Source: Massilia varians
GTDB lineage: Bacteria > Pseudomonadota > Gammaproteobacteria > Burkholderiales > Burkholderiaceae_D
Direction of reading: 5' to 3'
Length of the DNA stretch: 64,000 nt
NCBI RefSeq assembly: GCF_027923905.1
Contig: NZ_AP026966.1
Coordinates: 2,729,001 to 2,793,000 of the forward strand
The position numbers and the translations under genes are program-made. Below the pieces are notes generated by a model that saw nothing but the letters and a program-made list of their open reading frames with translations, searched no databases and was not told where the DNA came from. Shown here piece after piece: positions 27,750-36,952 of the stretch (positions are counted from its first letter, which is position 1; the number at the start of each line of letters is the position of its first letter).

Positions 27750-29060
27750 TCAGCTCCCCTTCTGGGCCAGTTTCAGGGCCCGCTTCAGGTCGTCGATCAG
27801 GTCGTCCGGGTCTTCCAGGCCGACCGACAGGCGCACCGTTCCTTCGGTGATGCCGGCCGCCGCCAGCTGCTCGGCCGGCACGCGCAAGTGGGTGGTCGAG
27901 GCAGGGTGGATGACCAGGGATTTGGCGTCGCCCACATTGGCCAGGTGCGAAAACACCCGCAGGCCGTCGGCGAAACGGCGCCCGGCGGCGCGCTCGCCCT
28001 TCAACTGGAAGGTGAACACGGCGCCGCAGCCTTTCGGCAGCAGGCGCTTGGCGAGCGCGTAGTCGGGGTGCGTTTCCAGTTCCGGGTAGGACACCGATTC
28101 CACCGCCGGATGCGCTACCAGGTACTCCACCACGCGCCGCGTATTGGCCACGTGGCGGTCCATGCGCAGGCCCAGGGTCTCGATGCCCTGCAGGATGGCG
28201 AAGGCGTTGTGCGGGCTCATGGCCGCGCCGAAGTCGCGCAGGCCTTCGCGCCGCGCGCGCAGGGCGAAGGGCGCCACCGTCGATTCTTCCGCGAACACCA
28301 TGCCGTGGAAGCCCTCGTAGGGCTCGCACAGTTCGGGGAAGCGGCCGCTCCTCGCATGGGCGGCGTCCCAGTCGAAGCTGCCGCCGTCGACCAGCAGGCC
28401 GCCGATGGCGGTGCCGTGGCCGCACAGGAACTTGGTGGCCGAATGGAACAGCAGGTCGGCGCCCAGCGCGAAGGGCTGTTGCAGGTAGGGCGTGGTGAAG
28501 GTCGCGTCCACCATCAGGGGCAGGTCGTGCTCGTGCGCGATGGCGGCCAGGGTCGGGATGTCCAGCACGTCCAGGCCCGGGTTGCCGAGGGTCTCGCCGA
28601 ACAGCAGCTTGGTGTTCGGGCGGATCGCGGCGCGCCAGGCGTCGGGGTCGCGCGGATCGACGAAGCTGGTGTCGATGCCGAAGCGGCGCAGCGTGTAATG
28701 CAGCAGGTTGTGCGAGCCGCCGTACAGGGCGGTTGATGCCACGATGTGCGCGCCGGCGCCGGCGATGGTCGCGAGGCCCAGGTGCATGGCGGCCTGGCCG
28801 CTGGCGGTGGCGATGCCGGCCACGCCGCCCTCTAGAGCGGCGATGCGCTCTTCCAGCACCGCATTGGTGGGGTTCGAGATGCGCGAGTAGACGTGGCCGG
28901 CGCGCTCCATGTTGAACAGGGACGCCGCATGATCCGAATCGCGGAACGCGAACGAGGACGTGAAATGGATCGGCGTGGCGCGCGCGCCGGTGGCCGGGTC
29001 CGGCGCGCTGCCGGCGTGCAGGGCCAGCGTATCGAAGCCGGGATACTGGGGACCGCTCAT
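27750..29060 (-). CDS. O-acetylhomoserine sulfhydrylase-like PLP enzyme
   Basis: A 436-residue Cys/Met-metabolism PLP enzyme. FDTLALHAGSAPDP at the start, YSRISNPTNAVLEERIAALEGG, and the PLP lysine in HSATKFLCGHG (K210) match O-acetylhomoserine aminocarboxypropyltransferase (MetY), which makes homocysteine from O-acetylhomoserine and sulfide. Closely related enzymes use other sulfur donors, so specificity is inferred. The ATG at 29060 is chosen over an upstream start at 29096 because GGAAGAG lies eight bases before it. No SAM riboswitch is seen upstream. Confidence 0.87.
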   Translation of the reverse strand: MSGPQYPGFDTLALHAGSAPDPATGARATPIHFTSSFAFRDSDHAASLFNMERAGHVYSRISNPTNAVLEERIAALEGGVAGIATASGQAAMHLGLATIAGAGAHIVASTALYGGSHNLLHYTLRRFGIDTSFVDPRDPDAWRAAIRPNTKLLFGETLGNPGLDVLDIPTLAAIAHEHDLPLMVDATFTTPYLQQPFALGADLLFHSATKFLCGHGTAIGGLLVDGGSFDWDAAHARSGRFPELCEPYEGFHGMVFAEESTVAPFALRARREGLRDFGAAMSPHNAFAILQGIETLGLRMDRHVANTRRVVEYLVAHPAVESVSYPELETHPDYALAKRLLPKGCGAVFTFQLKGERAAGRRFADGLRVFSHLANVGDAKSLVIHPASTTHLRVPAEQLAAAGITEGTVRLSVGLEDPDDLIDDLKRALKLAQKGS

Positions 29061-29240
29061 CGTGTCGACTCTTCCAGGTAAGGAGATGGCGGGCATCCTA
29101 GCATTGATTTATGCTTGCGCAACATTGCTCTTCCCTAAATTGGTGCGGCGCTGGATTTTTTGGCGGGCATCGGCTACAGTCAAGTTATGAGTTATACAAA
29201 TATTGCTGCAATTACAAACCAACCGGACGGGGTGGCTACC

Positions 29241-29693
29241 ATGAAAGTCTCCGAGATCCTGCAGGTCAAAGGCGAAATCCTCTACACCGTCACCCCCGAC
29301 ATGCCGCTGGTGCAGGCGGCCGCGACGATGGCGGAAAAGGACATCGGCTCGCTCGTCGTCATGGAATACGGCGACCTGGTCGGCATGCTGACCTTCCGCG
29401 AAGTGATCAAGGAACTGCATGCGCAGGGCGGGGCGCTGGGCAACGGCACCGTGCGCAAGGTCATGGACGACAGCCCGATCACCGTGACCCCGGATACCGA
29501 AGTCAACGAAGTGCGCCGCATCATGCTGGAAAAGCACGCGCGCTACCTGCCGGTGATGAACGCCCGCACCCTGCTGGGCGTGATCTCGTTCTACGACGTG
29601 GCCAAGGCGGTGCTGGAAGCGCAGAGCTTCGAGAACCGCATGCTCAAGGCATATATCCGCGACTGGCCGGCCGAGCAGGCAACCGAGGATTGA
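29241..29693 (+). CDS. CBS-domain pair protein
   Basis: A 150-residue protein made of two CBS domains (about 8-65 and 72-130), with the KVSEILQVKG start, a DIGSLVVMEYGDLVGMLTFRE repeat unit and its partner RYLPVMNARTLLGVISFYDVAK. CBS pairs bind adenine nucleotides or SAM and regulate partner proteins; stand-alone members are common in betaproteobacteria. The frame opens at 29160, but the ATG at 29241 begins the domain directly and follows a GGGGTGG stretch. It is divergent from the sulfhydrylase gene; its partner is unknown. Confidence 0.85.
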   Translation: MKVSEILQVKGEILYTVTPDMPLVQAAATMAEKDIGSLVVMEYGDLVGMLTFREVIKELHAQGGALGNGTVRKVMDDSPITVTPDTEVNEVRRIMLEKHARYLPVMNARTLLGVISFYDVAKAVLEAQSFENRMLKAYIRDWPAEQATED

Positions 29694-29701
29694 CTGAACG
29701 C

Positions 29702-29722
29702 GTGCACGGCACGTCCGTGCAC
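29702..29722. other. perfect hairpin between convergent genes
   Basis: GTGCACGG and CCGTGCAC pair perfectly across a five-base loop between the CBS gene and the EAL gene. There is no T-tract, so it may be a weak or Rho-assisted terminator for both sides. Confidence 0.5.
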
Positions 29723-29746
29723 CCTGCTTGATCGTGGCTGTGCGAA

Positions 29747-32026
29747 CTACGCCGCCGCGGTCAGCGCCTGCTTCCCCAGCCACTCCTGCAGCGCTTCCGG
29801 CGACAGCGGCCGCGAGTACAGGAAGCCCTGCGCCAGCGGGCAGCCCAGCGTGCGCAGGATGTGCGCCTGGCGCTCGTCCTCGACCCCTTCCGCGATGACC
29901 GACAGGCCCAGGTTGCGGCCCAGCTGGATCACCATTTCCGCAATGCTGCTGCCGCGCGCCGAGCCGGTGATCTCGGTAACAAAGGTGCGGTCGATCTTCA
30001 GGCGGTCGACCTGCAGGCGCTGCAGGTGCGACAGCGAGGAAAAGCCGGTGCCGAAGTCGTCGATCGCGATCGACACGCCGGTGCGCTTGACCTGCGCCAG
30101 TTTTTCCACCAGCAGGGCCGGCTCTTCCATCGCCATCGATTCGGTGATTTCCAGTTCCACGAACTCGGGCGGCGCGCCGGTCGTCTCCAGCGCGCGGCGC
30201 AGCATGTCCAGGAATTGCGGGTGGCGGAACTGCACCTGCGAGACGTTCACCGACATCGTGAAATCGCGGTGCCCGCAGGCGCGCAGGCGCACCAGCTCGA
30301 GCAGGGCCTGGCGCAGCACCCATTCGCCGATGTCGACGATCAGGCCCGAGTACTCGGCGATCGGGATGAAGCGGTCCGGACCGATCAGGCGCCCGTCCTC
30401 GGTGCGCCAGCGCAGCAGCGCCTCGGCGCCGAAGGGACGGTTGCTGCCCAGGTCGACCTGCGGCTGGTAGGCCAGGAACAGTTCGCCGCGCTGGAAGCCG
30501 CTGCGCAGCGCGTGCATCATGCGTACGCGCTCGCGGATCTCGACGCCCATGCTTCGAGAAAAGTAGAAGTGTCCGGCGCGCTGCTGCGACTTGGCGCGCT
30601 TGAGCGCGATGTCGGCATCCTTGAGCGCATCGGCGCCGCTGCCGTCGTGCTCGGAGAGCCGCACCAGGCCGAGCGTGGCGGAGACCTGCACGTCCTGGCC
30701 GTCGATATGGAAGGGCACGCGGAACAGCGACTGGATCGCGGCCGGCTGGACCGCCTCGGCGTCGCCCAGCACGCAGAAGATGTCGCCGCCGATCCGTGCG
30801 ATCTCGATGCGCTGCTCGCTGGCGTCCTTCAGGCGCGACTTCAGGCGCTTGCCGACCGCCGCCAGCAGCAGGTCGCCGAAATGGTGGCCGAGCGCGTCGT
30901 TGGTTTCGGCAAAGTGGTCGAGGTCGACCAGGGCCAGGGTGGCCGTGCCGCGCCGCGGGCCGGCCAGCAGGGCGTCGATCAGCTCGACCAGGCGGGTGCG
31001 GTTGGGCAGGCCGGTGAGCTGGTCGCGGAACGCGGCCTGGTTCAGGTGGGTGACCAGTTCGACGTTGTCCAGGCCCACGGCCACCACGCTGGCAAAGACC
31101 TCGAGCAGGCGGCGTTCGAGCTCGCCGACTTGGCGTTCGAAGGGAATGCAGGCGGCGAAGTCGCGCCCGGCCTTGCCGGGGAAATGCAGGGACAGCCAGC
31201 CGGATTGCGCAAGGCCGTCGCGCGCGCCCAGGGTGCGCGCGGCCACCTCGGCCAGTTCCGGGTGGCGCTGGGGGCTCAGTTCGCGGCCCTCGAGCCGGGC
31301 ATGCGCGCCGGCCGCCGCCACCACGTGCAGGATGTCGGGCCGGCCCTGGCCGCTCTCGCGCACGCACAGCACGCCGTCCGGGGCCTGGCCGAGCAGGCCG
31401 GCGGCCTGGCGCAGCACGCTGCGGGCCACGTCGACCACGCCGTTCAGCGACATCAGGGAAGCGCCCGCCGAGACGATCTGTTCGAGTCCCGCGCGGCTGG
31501 CGTCGAGCGCGCGCAATTGCTGGTAGGAGCGCACCGCCGCGGCCACCGCGGTATACAGCTTGGTACGGGTGAGTTCGGACTTGGTGCGGTAGTCGTTGAT
31601 GTCGTAGCCGCGGATGGCCTCGATTTCCGGCGCGTAGCCGGGCTGGCCGGTACGCAGGATGATGCGCACCTCGATCATGCCCAGCTCCTCGCGGATCTGG
31701 CGCACCAGCTGCAGGCCGGCGTCGGGACGTTCCATCACCACGTCGAGCAGGATCACGGCGATGTCGGGCTGCCTTTCGAGGATGGCGCGCGCCTCGCGCG
31801 CCGAATACGCGTGCAGGAACGCGAGCGGACGGCCCTGCATCTCGACGTTCTTCAGGGCGAAAGTGGTCGTCGAATGCACGTCGGCGTCGTCGTCCACGAC
31901 CAGGATGCGCCAGGCGGCGCGCGCTTGCTCGGGCAGGGGCAGGTCGGCCTCCTCGGCGAAAACCAGGTCGTCTCGGTCGCCGCTCGTTTGCGTCAAGGTG
32001 CCCATAGGCGGCATCGGGGCAGACAT
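29747..32026 (-). CDS. REC-DUF3369-GGDEF-EAL response regulator (c-di-GMP phosphodiesterase)
   Basis: A 759-residue cytoplasmic regulator. Receiver domain at about 40-165 (phosphorylation site D95 in VILLDVV, acidic DDD at 45-47), DUF3369 sensor-like region at about 175-325, a GGDEF domain whose active-site motif is GGDIF (413-417) and so probably cannot make cyclic di-GMP, and an EAL domain with EALLRW (535-540), the NVSQVQ and DDFGTGFSSL blocks and EGVED, all apparently intact. Expected activity is hydrolysis of cyclic di-GMP, controlled by phosphorylation. The ATG at 32026 has GGAG seven bases before it; the earlier start is unlikely. No adjacent kinase. Confidence 0.9.
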   Translation of the reverse strand: MSAPMPPMGTLTQTSGDRDDLVFAEEADLPLPEQARAAWRILVVDDDADVHSTTTFALKNVEMQGRPLAFLHAYSAREARAILERQPDIAVILLDVVMERPDAGLQLVRQIREELGMIEVRIILRTGQPGYAPEIEAIRGYDINDYRTKSELTRTKLYTAVAAAVRSYQQLRALDASRAGLEQIVSAGASLMSLNGVVDVARSVLRQAAGLLGQAPDGVLCVRESGQGRPDILHVVAAAGAHARLEGRELSPQRHPELAEVAARTLGARDGLAQSGWLSLHFPGKAGRDFAACIPFERQVGELERRLLEVFASVVAVGLDNVELVTHLNQAAFRDQLTGLPNRTRLVELIDALLAGPRRGTATLALVDLDHFAETNDALGHHFGDLLLAAVGKRLKSRLKDASEQRIEIARIGGDIFCVLGDAEAVQPAAIQSLFRVPFHIDGQDVQVSATLGLVRLSEHDGSGADALKDADIALKRAKSQQRAGHFYFSRSMGVEIRERVRMMHALRSGFQRGELFLAYQPQVDLGSNRPFGAEALLRWRTEDGRLIGPDRFIPIAEYSGLIVDIGEWVLRQALLELVRLRACGHRDFTMSVNVSQVQFRHPQFLDMLRRALETTGAPPEFVELEITESMAMEEPALLVEKLAQVKRTGVSIAIDDFGTGFSSLSHLQRLQVDRLKIDRTFVTEITGSARGSSIAEMVIQLGRNLGLSVIAEGVEDERQAHILRTLGCPLAQGFLYSRPLSPEALQEWLGKQALTAAA

Positions 32027-32190
32027 GCTACATCTCCAGTTGGCTGGTTTTTTTGATGTGGCCAGTATATATGCAATTGCCAATATGTAAGCCCGGGAAG
32101 GGGTGTGGCGAGTAAATATGTATCCGTACGGCAACTATCTTCACACCAAAGGGAGAGAAGGGCGACACAAATCGGGTCCCGGAGGGTCTT

Positions 32191-32219
32191 CTGACTTGCC
32201 GCCGCCATGCTGGTAGAAT
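32191..32219 (+). promoter_or_regulatory. candidate sigma-70 promoter of aroC
   Basis: CTGACT (32191-32196) and TAGAAT (32214-32219) are exactly 17 bases apart, about 33 bases before the aroC ATG. Confidence 0.5.
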
Positions 32220-32252
32220 GACAAATCCACTATTTTTGAAGACAGACCCACC

Positions 32253-33347
32253 ATGTCCGGCAACTCCTTCGGCAAGCTGTTCTCCGTTACCACTTTTGGC
32301 GAGTCGCACGGCCCGGCCATCGGCTGCGTCATCGACGGCTGCCCGCCCGGCATGGCACTTTCCGAAGCCGACATCCAGCCCGAGCTCGACCGCCGCAAGC
32401 CAGGCACCTCGCGCCACGTGACCCAGCGCCAGGAAGCCGACCGGGTGCAGATCCTGTCGGGCGTGTACCAGGGAGTGACCACCGGCACGCCGATCGCCCT
32501 GCTCATCCAGAACGAAGACCAGCGCAGCAAGGACTACGGCAACATTACCGAGACCTTCCGTCCCGGCCATGCCGACTACACCTACTGGCACAAGTACGGG
32601 GTGCGCGACCCGCGCGGCGGCGGCCGCTCGTCGGCGCGCCTGACCGCGCCGATCGTCGGCGCCGGCGCGGTGGCGAAGAAATGGCTGCGCGAGCGGCACG
32701 GCACCGAATTCTTCGGTTGCATGACCCAGCTCGGCGACATCGCGGTGCCGTTCCAGTCTTTTGAACACGTGCACGCGAATCCCTTCTTTGCCGCCACCGC
32801 GGACGTCGACCTGTTGGCGCGCATGGAAGCGGCGATGGACGAGCTGCGCCGCGCCGGCGACTCGATCGGCGCGCGCATCGACGTGGTGGCGCGCGGCGTG
32901 CCGGTCGGCTGGGGCCAGCCGATCTACGACAAGCTCGACGCCGACATCGCCTACGCGATGATGGGGATTAACGCGGTCAAGGGCGTGGAAATCGGCGCCG
33001 GCTTCGCGTCGGTCGCGCAGAAGGGGTCGGAACATGGCGACGAACTCACGCCCGAGGGCTTCGTCGGCAACAACGCCGGTGGGGTGCTGGGCGGGATCTC
33101 GACCGGCCAGGACATCACGGTCTCGATCGCGATCAAGCCGACCTCGTCGATCCGCACCGCGCGCCGCTCGATCGACAAGGATGGCAAGCCGGTGACGGTC
33201 GAGACCTTCGGCCGCCACGACCCCTGCGTGGGCATCCGCGCCACGCCGATCGCCGAGGCCATGCTGGCGCTGGTGCTGATCGACCACGCGTTGATGCACC
33301 GCGCGCAGTGTGGGGACGTCGCGGTGGGCACGCCCAAGCTCGGCTAA
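32253..33347 (+). CDS. aroC: chorismate synthase
   Basis: Makes chorismate from 5-enolpyruvylshikimate 3-phosphate, the last step of the shared aromatic pathway, with reduced FMN as cofactor. The 364-residue protein shows the family signatures [40 protein letters not shown] and [14 protein letters not shown], and the length is normal. It is transcribed alone, divergent from the EAL regulator, with the promoter in the 226-base gap. Confidence 0.96.
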   Translation: MSGNSFGKLFSVTTFGESHGPAIGCVIDGCPPGMALSEADIQPELDRRKPGTSRHVTQRQEADRVQILSGVYQGVTTGTPIALLIQNEDQRSKDYGNITETFRPGHADYTYWHKYGVRDPRGGGRSSARLTAPIVGAGAVAKKWLRERHGTEFFGCMTQLGDIAVPFQSFEHVHANPFFAATADVDLLARMEAAMDELRRAGDSIGARIDVVARGVPVGWGQPIYDKLDADIAYAMMGINAVKGVEIGAGFASVAQKGSEHGDELTPEGFVGNNAGGVLGGISTGQDITVSIAIKPTSSIRTARRSIDKDGKPVTVETFGRHDPCVGIRATPIAEAMLALVLIDHALMHRAQCGDVAVGTPKLG

Positions 33348-33387
33348 GCGCAAAGGACGGGCGCCGCCGGCACCCGCGGCGCGGCGA

Positions 33388-34881
33388 TCACACCCGCGTC
33401 GCCACCGCCTCCACCTGGTGGCGCCGCTCCACCGTGCGCACCACCAGCCCGCGCAGGTCGTTCAGCAGCGAAAACTCGGTCTGGCTCAGCACCACCGAGG
33501 GGAAGCTGTCGTCCCATTCGCCGTAGATGAAGCCGGCCGGCTGGCCGTGCGCGCACAGCGGGATCACGACGAAGCAGCGTGCCTCGCTCAGCGTGCCTTT
33601 CCACCAGCCCGGCAGTTTGGCGGCGAACTTGGGATCCTGGGCGCTCTCGATGAAGATCACGCGGTCGCTGCCCAGCGCGGCATGGAACACGTTCGGCTCG
33701 TAGGCGTCGTCGAAGGCGAGGTTCGGCAGCAGCGCCTTGCTGCCTTCGCCCAGGCCCAGGCGCGCGCAGTAGCGGCCGTCGCGGCGATTGCGCAGGAAAG
33801 CGAAGGAGCGGGTGAAGGACAGGCCCTTGTGGATGGTCTCCAGGGCCATCGACACCATCTGGCCCGGGGTCGCGGCGCTGCCTGCGTCGCGCATGTCGGC
33901 CACGCCGCTCATCAGGACCTTGTTGCCGGCCATGCGCTTGCGGGTGGCGGCCGCCAGCTTGGCGCGCTTCTCGGCCGGCTTGGCGAGCGGGGCGATGCTC
34001 AGGTCGGCGGCGGCGGTCTCGCGCGCCTTGTCGATCGCGCCCAGCAGGCCGCTCGCTTCCACCCCCAGCATGGGCGCGAAGCTCTCCGCCAGGGCCGCCA
34101 CGCGGCTCGCCGCAGCATCGTCGTCGTGCCACAAGGCGTCGGCGGCCCGGGTCGACATGGTGCCGAGCGCGGCCAGCCAGTCATCGTGGCCGAATTGCAC
34201 GCCGCGCTCGCCCGGCTCGACGCGGCGCATGCCGGCCACCAGGTTGCGCGGCAGGCCCCAGTGTTCGGCGGTGGCGCGGCCGATTTCTTCCAGCGACAGG
34301 CCGAGCAGGGCTTCGGCCGCCAGTTCCTCGCGGCCGGCGCCGCCCGTCTCGCGCAGCTGGGTCCAGCGCTCCGGCATGTAGAAGGTGACCATCATGCGAC
34401 CCAGCGAATGCAGGATCGAGCACACCACCGCTTCTTCGGGGTCGCGCGAAACCGCGCTGGCCGCCACCTGCTGGGCCACCATGCCGGCCAGCACCGCCTT
34501 CTCCATCTCGATGTGGGCGGTCTCGGTGTCCGGCGTCGACTTGGCCAGTTCCTCGATCAGTTTCAGCCCCAGCGCCAGATGGCCGATGGCTTCGGTGCCG
34601 AGCACCAGCACCGCTTTCGACACCGTGTTGATGCGCTGGCCGAAGGCCGAATACATGCCGCTGTTGGCCAGGCGCAGCACCTTCTGGGTCAGGACCGGAT
34701 CCGACAGGACGGTCTGGGTCATCGAGAACTCGCGCTCGTCCTCGCCGCGCATGGAGGCGAGGATGGCGTTGATGGCCTTGGTGAAGCCCGGCATGTCGCC
34801 CTGCCTGCGGATGCGTTCCCACAGCAGGGACAGGGTGGCCTGGGCCTGGTGCGAGCGCGGGATGTCGGAAATTGTCGTCAT
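33388..34881 (-). CDS. HDOD-domain signalling protein
   Basis: A 497-residue protein with an HDOD domain in the first half (SDPVLTQKVLRLANSGMY, ILHSLGRMMVTFY, EEIGRATAEHWGLP) and a GAF-like domain towards the end (SMALETIHKGLSFTRSFAFLRNR to GLVVRTVERR). HDOD proteins lack HD phosphodiesterase activity but are commonly part of cyclic-di-GMP or chemotaxis-like signalling. The ATG at 34881 overlaps the stop of the upstream GGDEF-EAL gene as ATGA, so the two are coupled and probably work together. Confidence 0.87.
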   Translation of the reverse strand: MTTISDIPRSHQAQATLSLLWERIRRQGDMPGFTKAINAILASMRGEDEREFSMTQTVLSDPVLTQKVLRLANSGMYSAFGQRINTVSKAVLVLGTEAIGHLALGLKLIEELAKSTPDTETAHIEMEKAVLAGMVAQQVAASAVSRDPEEAVVCSILHSLGRMMVTFYMPERWTQLRETGGAGREELAAEALLGLSLEEIGRATAEHWGLPRNLVAGMRRVEPGERGVQFGHDDWLAALGTMSTRAADALWHDDDAAASRVAALAESFAPMLGVEASGLLGAIDKARETAAADLSIAPLAKPAEKRAKLAAATRKRMAGNKVLMSGVADMRDAGSAATPGQMVSMALETIHKGLSFTRSFAFLRNRRDGRYCARLGLGEGSKALLPNLAFDDAYEPNVFHAALGSDRVIFIESAQDPKFAAKLPGWWKGTLSEARCFVVIPLCAHGQPAGFIYGEWDDSFPSVVLSQTEFSLLNDLRGLVVRTVERRHQVEAVATRV

Positions 34882-36611
34882 GGTAGGACCGCCCGGAAGT
34901 CGTGCGGCAGTAATTCGGTGTAAAGATTTTCTTTCAGCGCGGTCAGGGCCACGTGGGCCGGCATCGGCTTGCCGGTCAGGTAGCCCTGCACGTACTGGCA
35001 TCCGAGGCCGTCCAGCCAGGCCAGTTGCGCTTCGGTCTCGACCCCTTCGGCCACCACCGACAAGTCGAGGTGCTTGGCCAGGTCGAGCACCGCGTTGCAG
35101 ATCGCCGCGTCCTTTTCGGCGCCCGGCAGGTCCTTCACGAACGCCCGGTCCACCTTCAGGACCGAAATCGGGAAGCGTTTCAGGTAGGCCAGGCTCGAAT
35201 AGCCGGTGCCGAAATCGTCGATCGCGATGCGGGCGCCGCGCTCGGCCATCTTGACCAGCACCGACTCGGCGTGCACCGGATCGACCATCAGGGTGCCTTC
35301 GGTGATCTCGAGCACCAGCTTGCTGCCCGGCGTGCCGGACAGGGCCAGCGCATCGTCCAGCACGGTGAGGAACTTGTCGCTCCTGAACTGGCGCGGGCTG
35401 ATGTTCACCGAGATGTAGAGCTCGCGACCGGCCGCTTCCTCGAACTGGCGGATCTGCATGCAGGCCGCCTTCAGGGCCCAGGCGCCGAGCAGGTTGATCA
35501 AGCCATTGGTCTCGACGATCGGGATGAAGCGGCTCGGCGGCACCATGCCGAGGCTCGGATGCTTCCAGCGCATCAGGGTCTCGAAGCCTTCGATGGTGCG
35601 GTTGCGCGTGTCGACGATCGGCTGGTAGTAAAGCTGGAACTCGCCCTCGCGCACCGCGTTGAACATCGCGGCCTCGAGCGAGATGTCGTGCTCGGGCGGA
35701 CCCTGGTCGCGCGGGCTGTAGGTGACGGCGCGCGCCTTGCCGGTTTCCTTGGCGCGCGACATGGCGGTGTCGGCCAGGGTCACGAGCTGCACTTCGTCTT
35801 CGGCATGTTCCGGATAGACCGACACGCCGATCGATCCGGCCAGGTAGATGGTGTGGCCGCCGATTGCGAAGGGGGACTGCAGCGCGGCCATCAGGCGCCC
35901 GGTGACCAGCTTGATCTGGGCCTCGTTGGCGGACCCCGGCAGCACCGCGACGAACTCGTCGCCGCCGACCCGCGCCAGGGTGTCGCTGTCGCGCAGCGTA
36001 CGGCGCAGGCGTCCGGCGGCCATGCGCAGCACCGCGTCGCCCACCGCGTGCCCGAGGCCGTCGTTGACCTTCTTGAAGCCGTCCAGGCCGATGGTCGCGA
36101 CCGCGAAACCCTGGCCGGAGCGGCGCGCGTTGGCGATCACCATGCGAATGCGGTCCGACAGCAGCACCCGGTTGGGCAGTTCGGTGAGCGCATCGTGGGT
36201 CGCCATGTGGCGCAGGCGTTCTTCGGTGGCGTGCTGGGCCGACATGTCGCGGCCGATGACGAGCAGGGGGGCATCGTCGCCGCTGGGAATCATGGCGATG
36301 CGCAGTTCGAACCAGATGTCGCGCTCGTTGCAGCGAAAACGCGCTTCGACCAGCGCCGGATCGCCGCTGGCAGCGGCCTGGGCGAGGGCATGCCTGAGCG
36401 CCTGCTGGTCGACGTCATCGGCCAGCGACGCCAGGGGGCGGCCGCCGGTTTCCACGCCGGTCAGGGTCATGGCCCGGCGACTGGCGGCGCGCACCTGGCC
36501 GCCAAGGGTCACGCGCAGCACGATGTCGCCGGCCGCTTCGAGCAGGCTGTCGAGCAGCGAAGGAGGCTGCCTGCGTGGCTCGAATTTCGCAGCGGTGGAA
36601 CTGGTGTGCAT
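34878..36611 (-). CDS. PAS-GGDEF-EAL protein
   Basis: A 577-residue cytoplasmic protein. PAS-like sensor at about 18-125, a GGDEF domain with an intact GGDEF motif at 216-220 in VGGDEFVAVLP, and an EAL domain in which the motif reads ETL (344-346, in FETLMRW); the Glu is kept and VNISPRQF, EITEGTLM, DDFGTGYSSLAYL and EGVETEAQL are present. It could both make and break cyclic di-GMP; the balance cannot be told from sequence. It is followed by the coupled HDOD gene (ATGA overlap). Confidence 0.9.
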   Translation of the reverse strand: MHTSSTAAKFEPRRQPPSLLDSLLEAAGDIVLRVTLGGQVRAASRRAMTLTGVETGGRPLASLADDVDQQALRHALAQAAASGDPALVEARFRCNERDIWFELRIAMIPSGDDAPLLVIGRDMSAQHATEERLRHMATHDALTELPNRVLLSDRIRMVIANARRSGQGFAVATIGLDGFKKVNDGLGHAVGDAVLRMAAGRLRRTLRDSDTLARVGGDEFVAVLPGSANEAQIKLVTGRLMAALQSPFAIGGHTIYLAGSIGVSVYPEHAEDEVQLVTLADTAMSRAKETGKARAVTYSPRDQGPPEHDISLEAAMFNAVREGEFQLYYQPIVDTRNRTIEGFETLMRWKHPSLGMVPPSRFIPIVETNGLINLLGAWALKAACMQIRQFEEAAGRELYISVNISPRQFRSDKFLTVLDDALALSGTPGSKLVLEITEGTLMVDPVHAESVLVKMAERGARIAIDDFGTGYSSLAYLKRFPISVLKVDRAFVKDLPGAEKDAAICNAVLDLAKHLDLSVVAEGVETEAQLAWLDGLGCQYVQGYLTGKPMPAHVALTALKENLYTELLPHDFRAVLP

Positions 36612-36952
36612 TCTTTTATGTCTGCCTTGTTGTTGCTGGCACGCGCTGACAGGCCACGTGTAGATGATGCAAGTCTACCAAACCCGGTACGACTGTAGCA
36701 TCGAAAGATTCCGAACGGCATTAAAAATCACAAGTACCGGTCCGGTTTTGTCTGTCCTTGCGCTGCCGCAGCGGCTTGCCTTCACAAGGTCTTTGCGTTA
36801 GCGTGATTGCTACCGAAGCAAGTTATATTTATTGGCATTGTCGCCGATTATTGCTCTGCAGCAAATTGCTTAATGATAATTGCTTGTGAGTTGATGCTCA
36901 GTTGCAACACTTGGTCGCACCCCTCCACCTATAACGGAAGAGAGAGCAAAAA
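36612..36952. other. divergent intergenic region, AT-rich
   Basis: A 341-base gap between the divergent PAS-GGDEF-EAL and AidB-like genes, noticeably richer in A/T than its surroundings. It holds a near-palindrome ACCGG-T-CCGGT around 36737-36747, repeated AATTGCTT sequences around 36870, a TATAAC -10-like hexamer at 36930-36935 and an SD-like GAAGAGAGAG before the ATG at 36953. No gene or known RNA motif is seen. Confidence 0.5.

Noticed and set aside
29061..29240. SAM or cobalamin riboswitch upstream of the sulfhydrylase gene
   Set aside because: No conserved core or terminator/antiterminator arrangement could be seen.
29861..32056. A 731-codon frame opposite the REC-GGDEF-EAL gene
   Set aside because: Shadow of a strongly supported gene.
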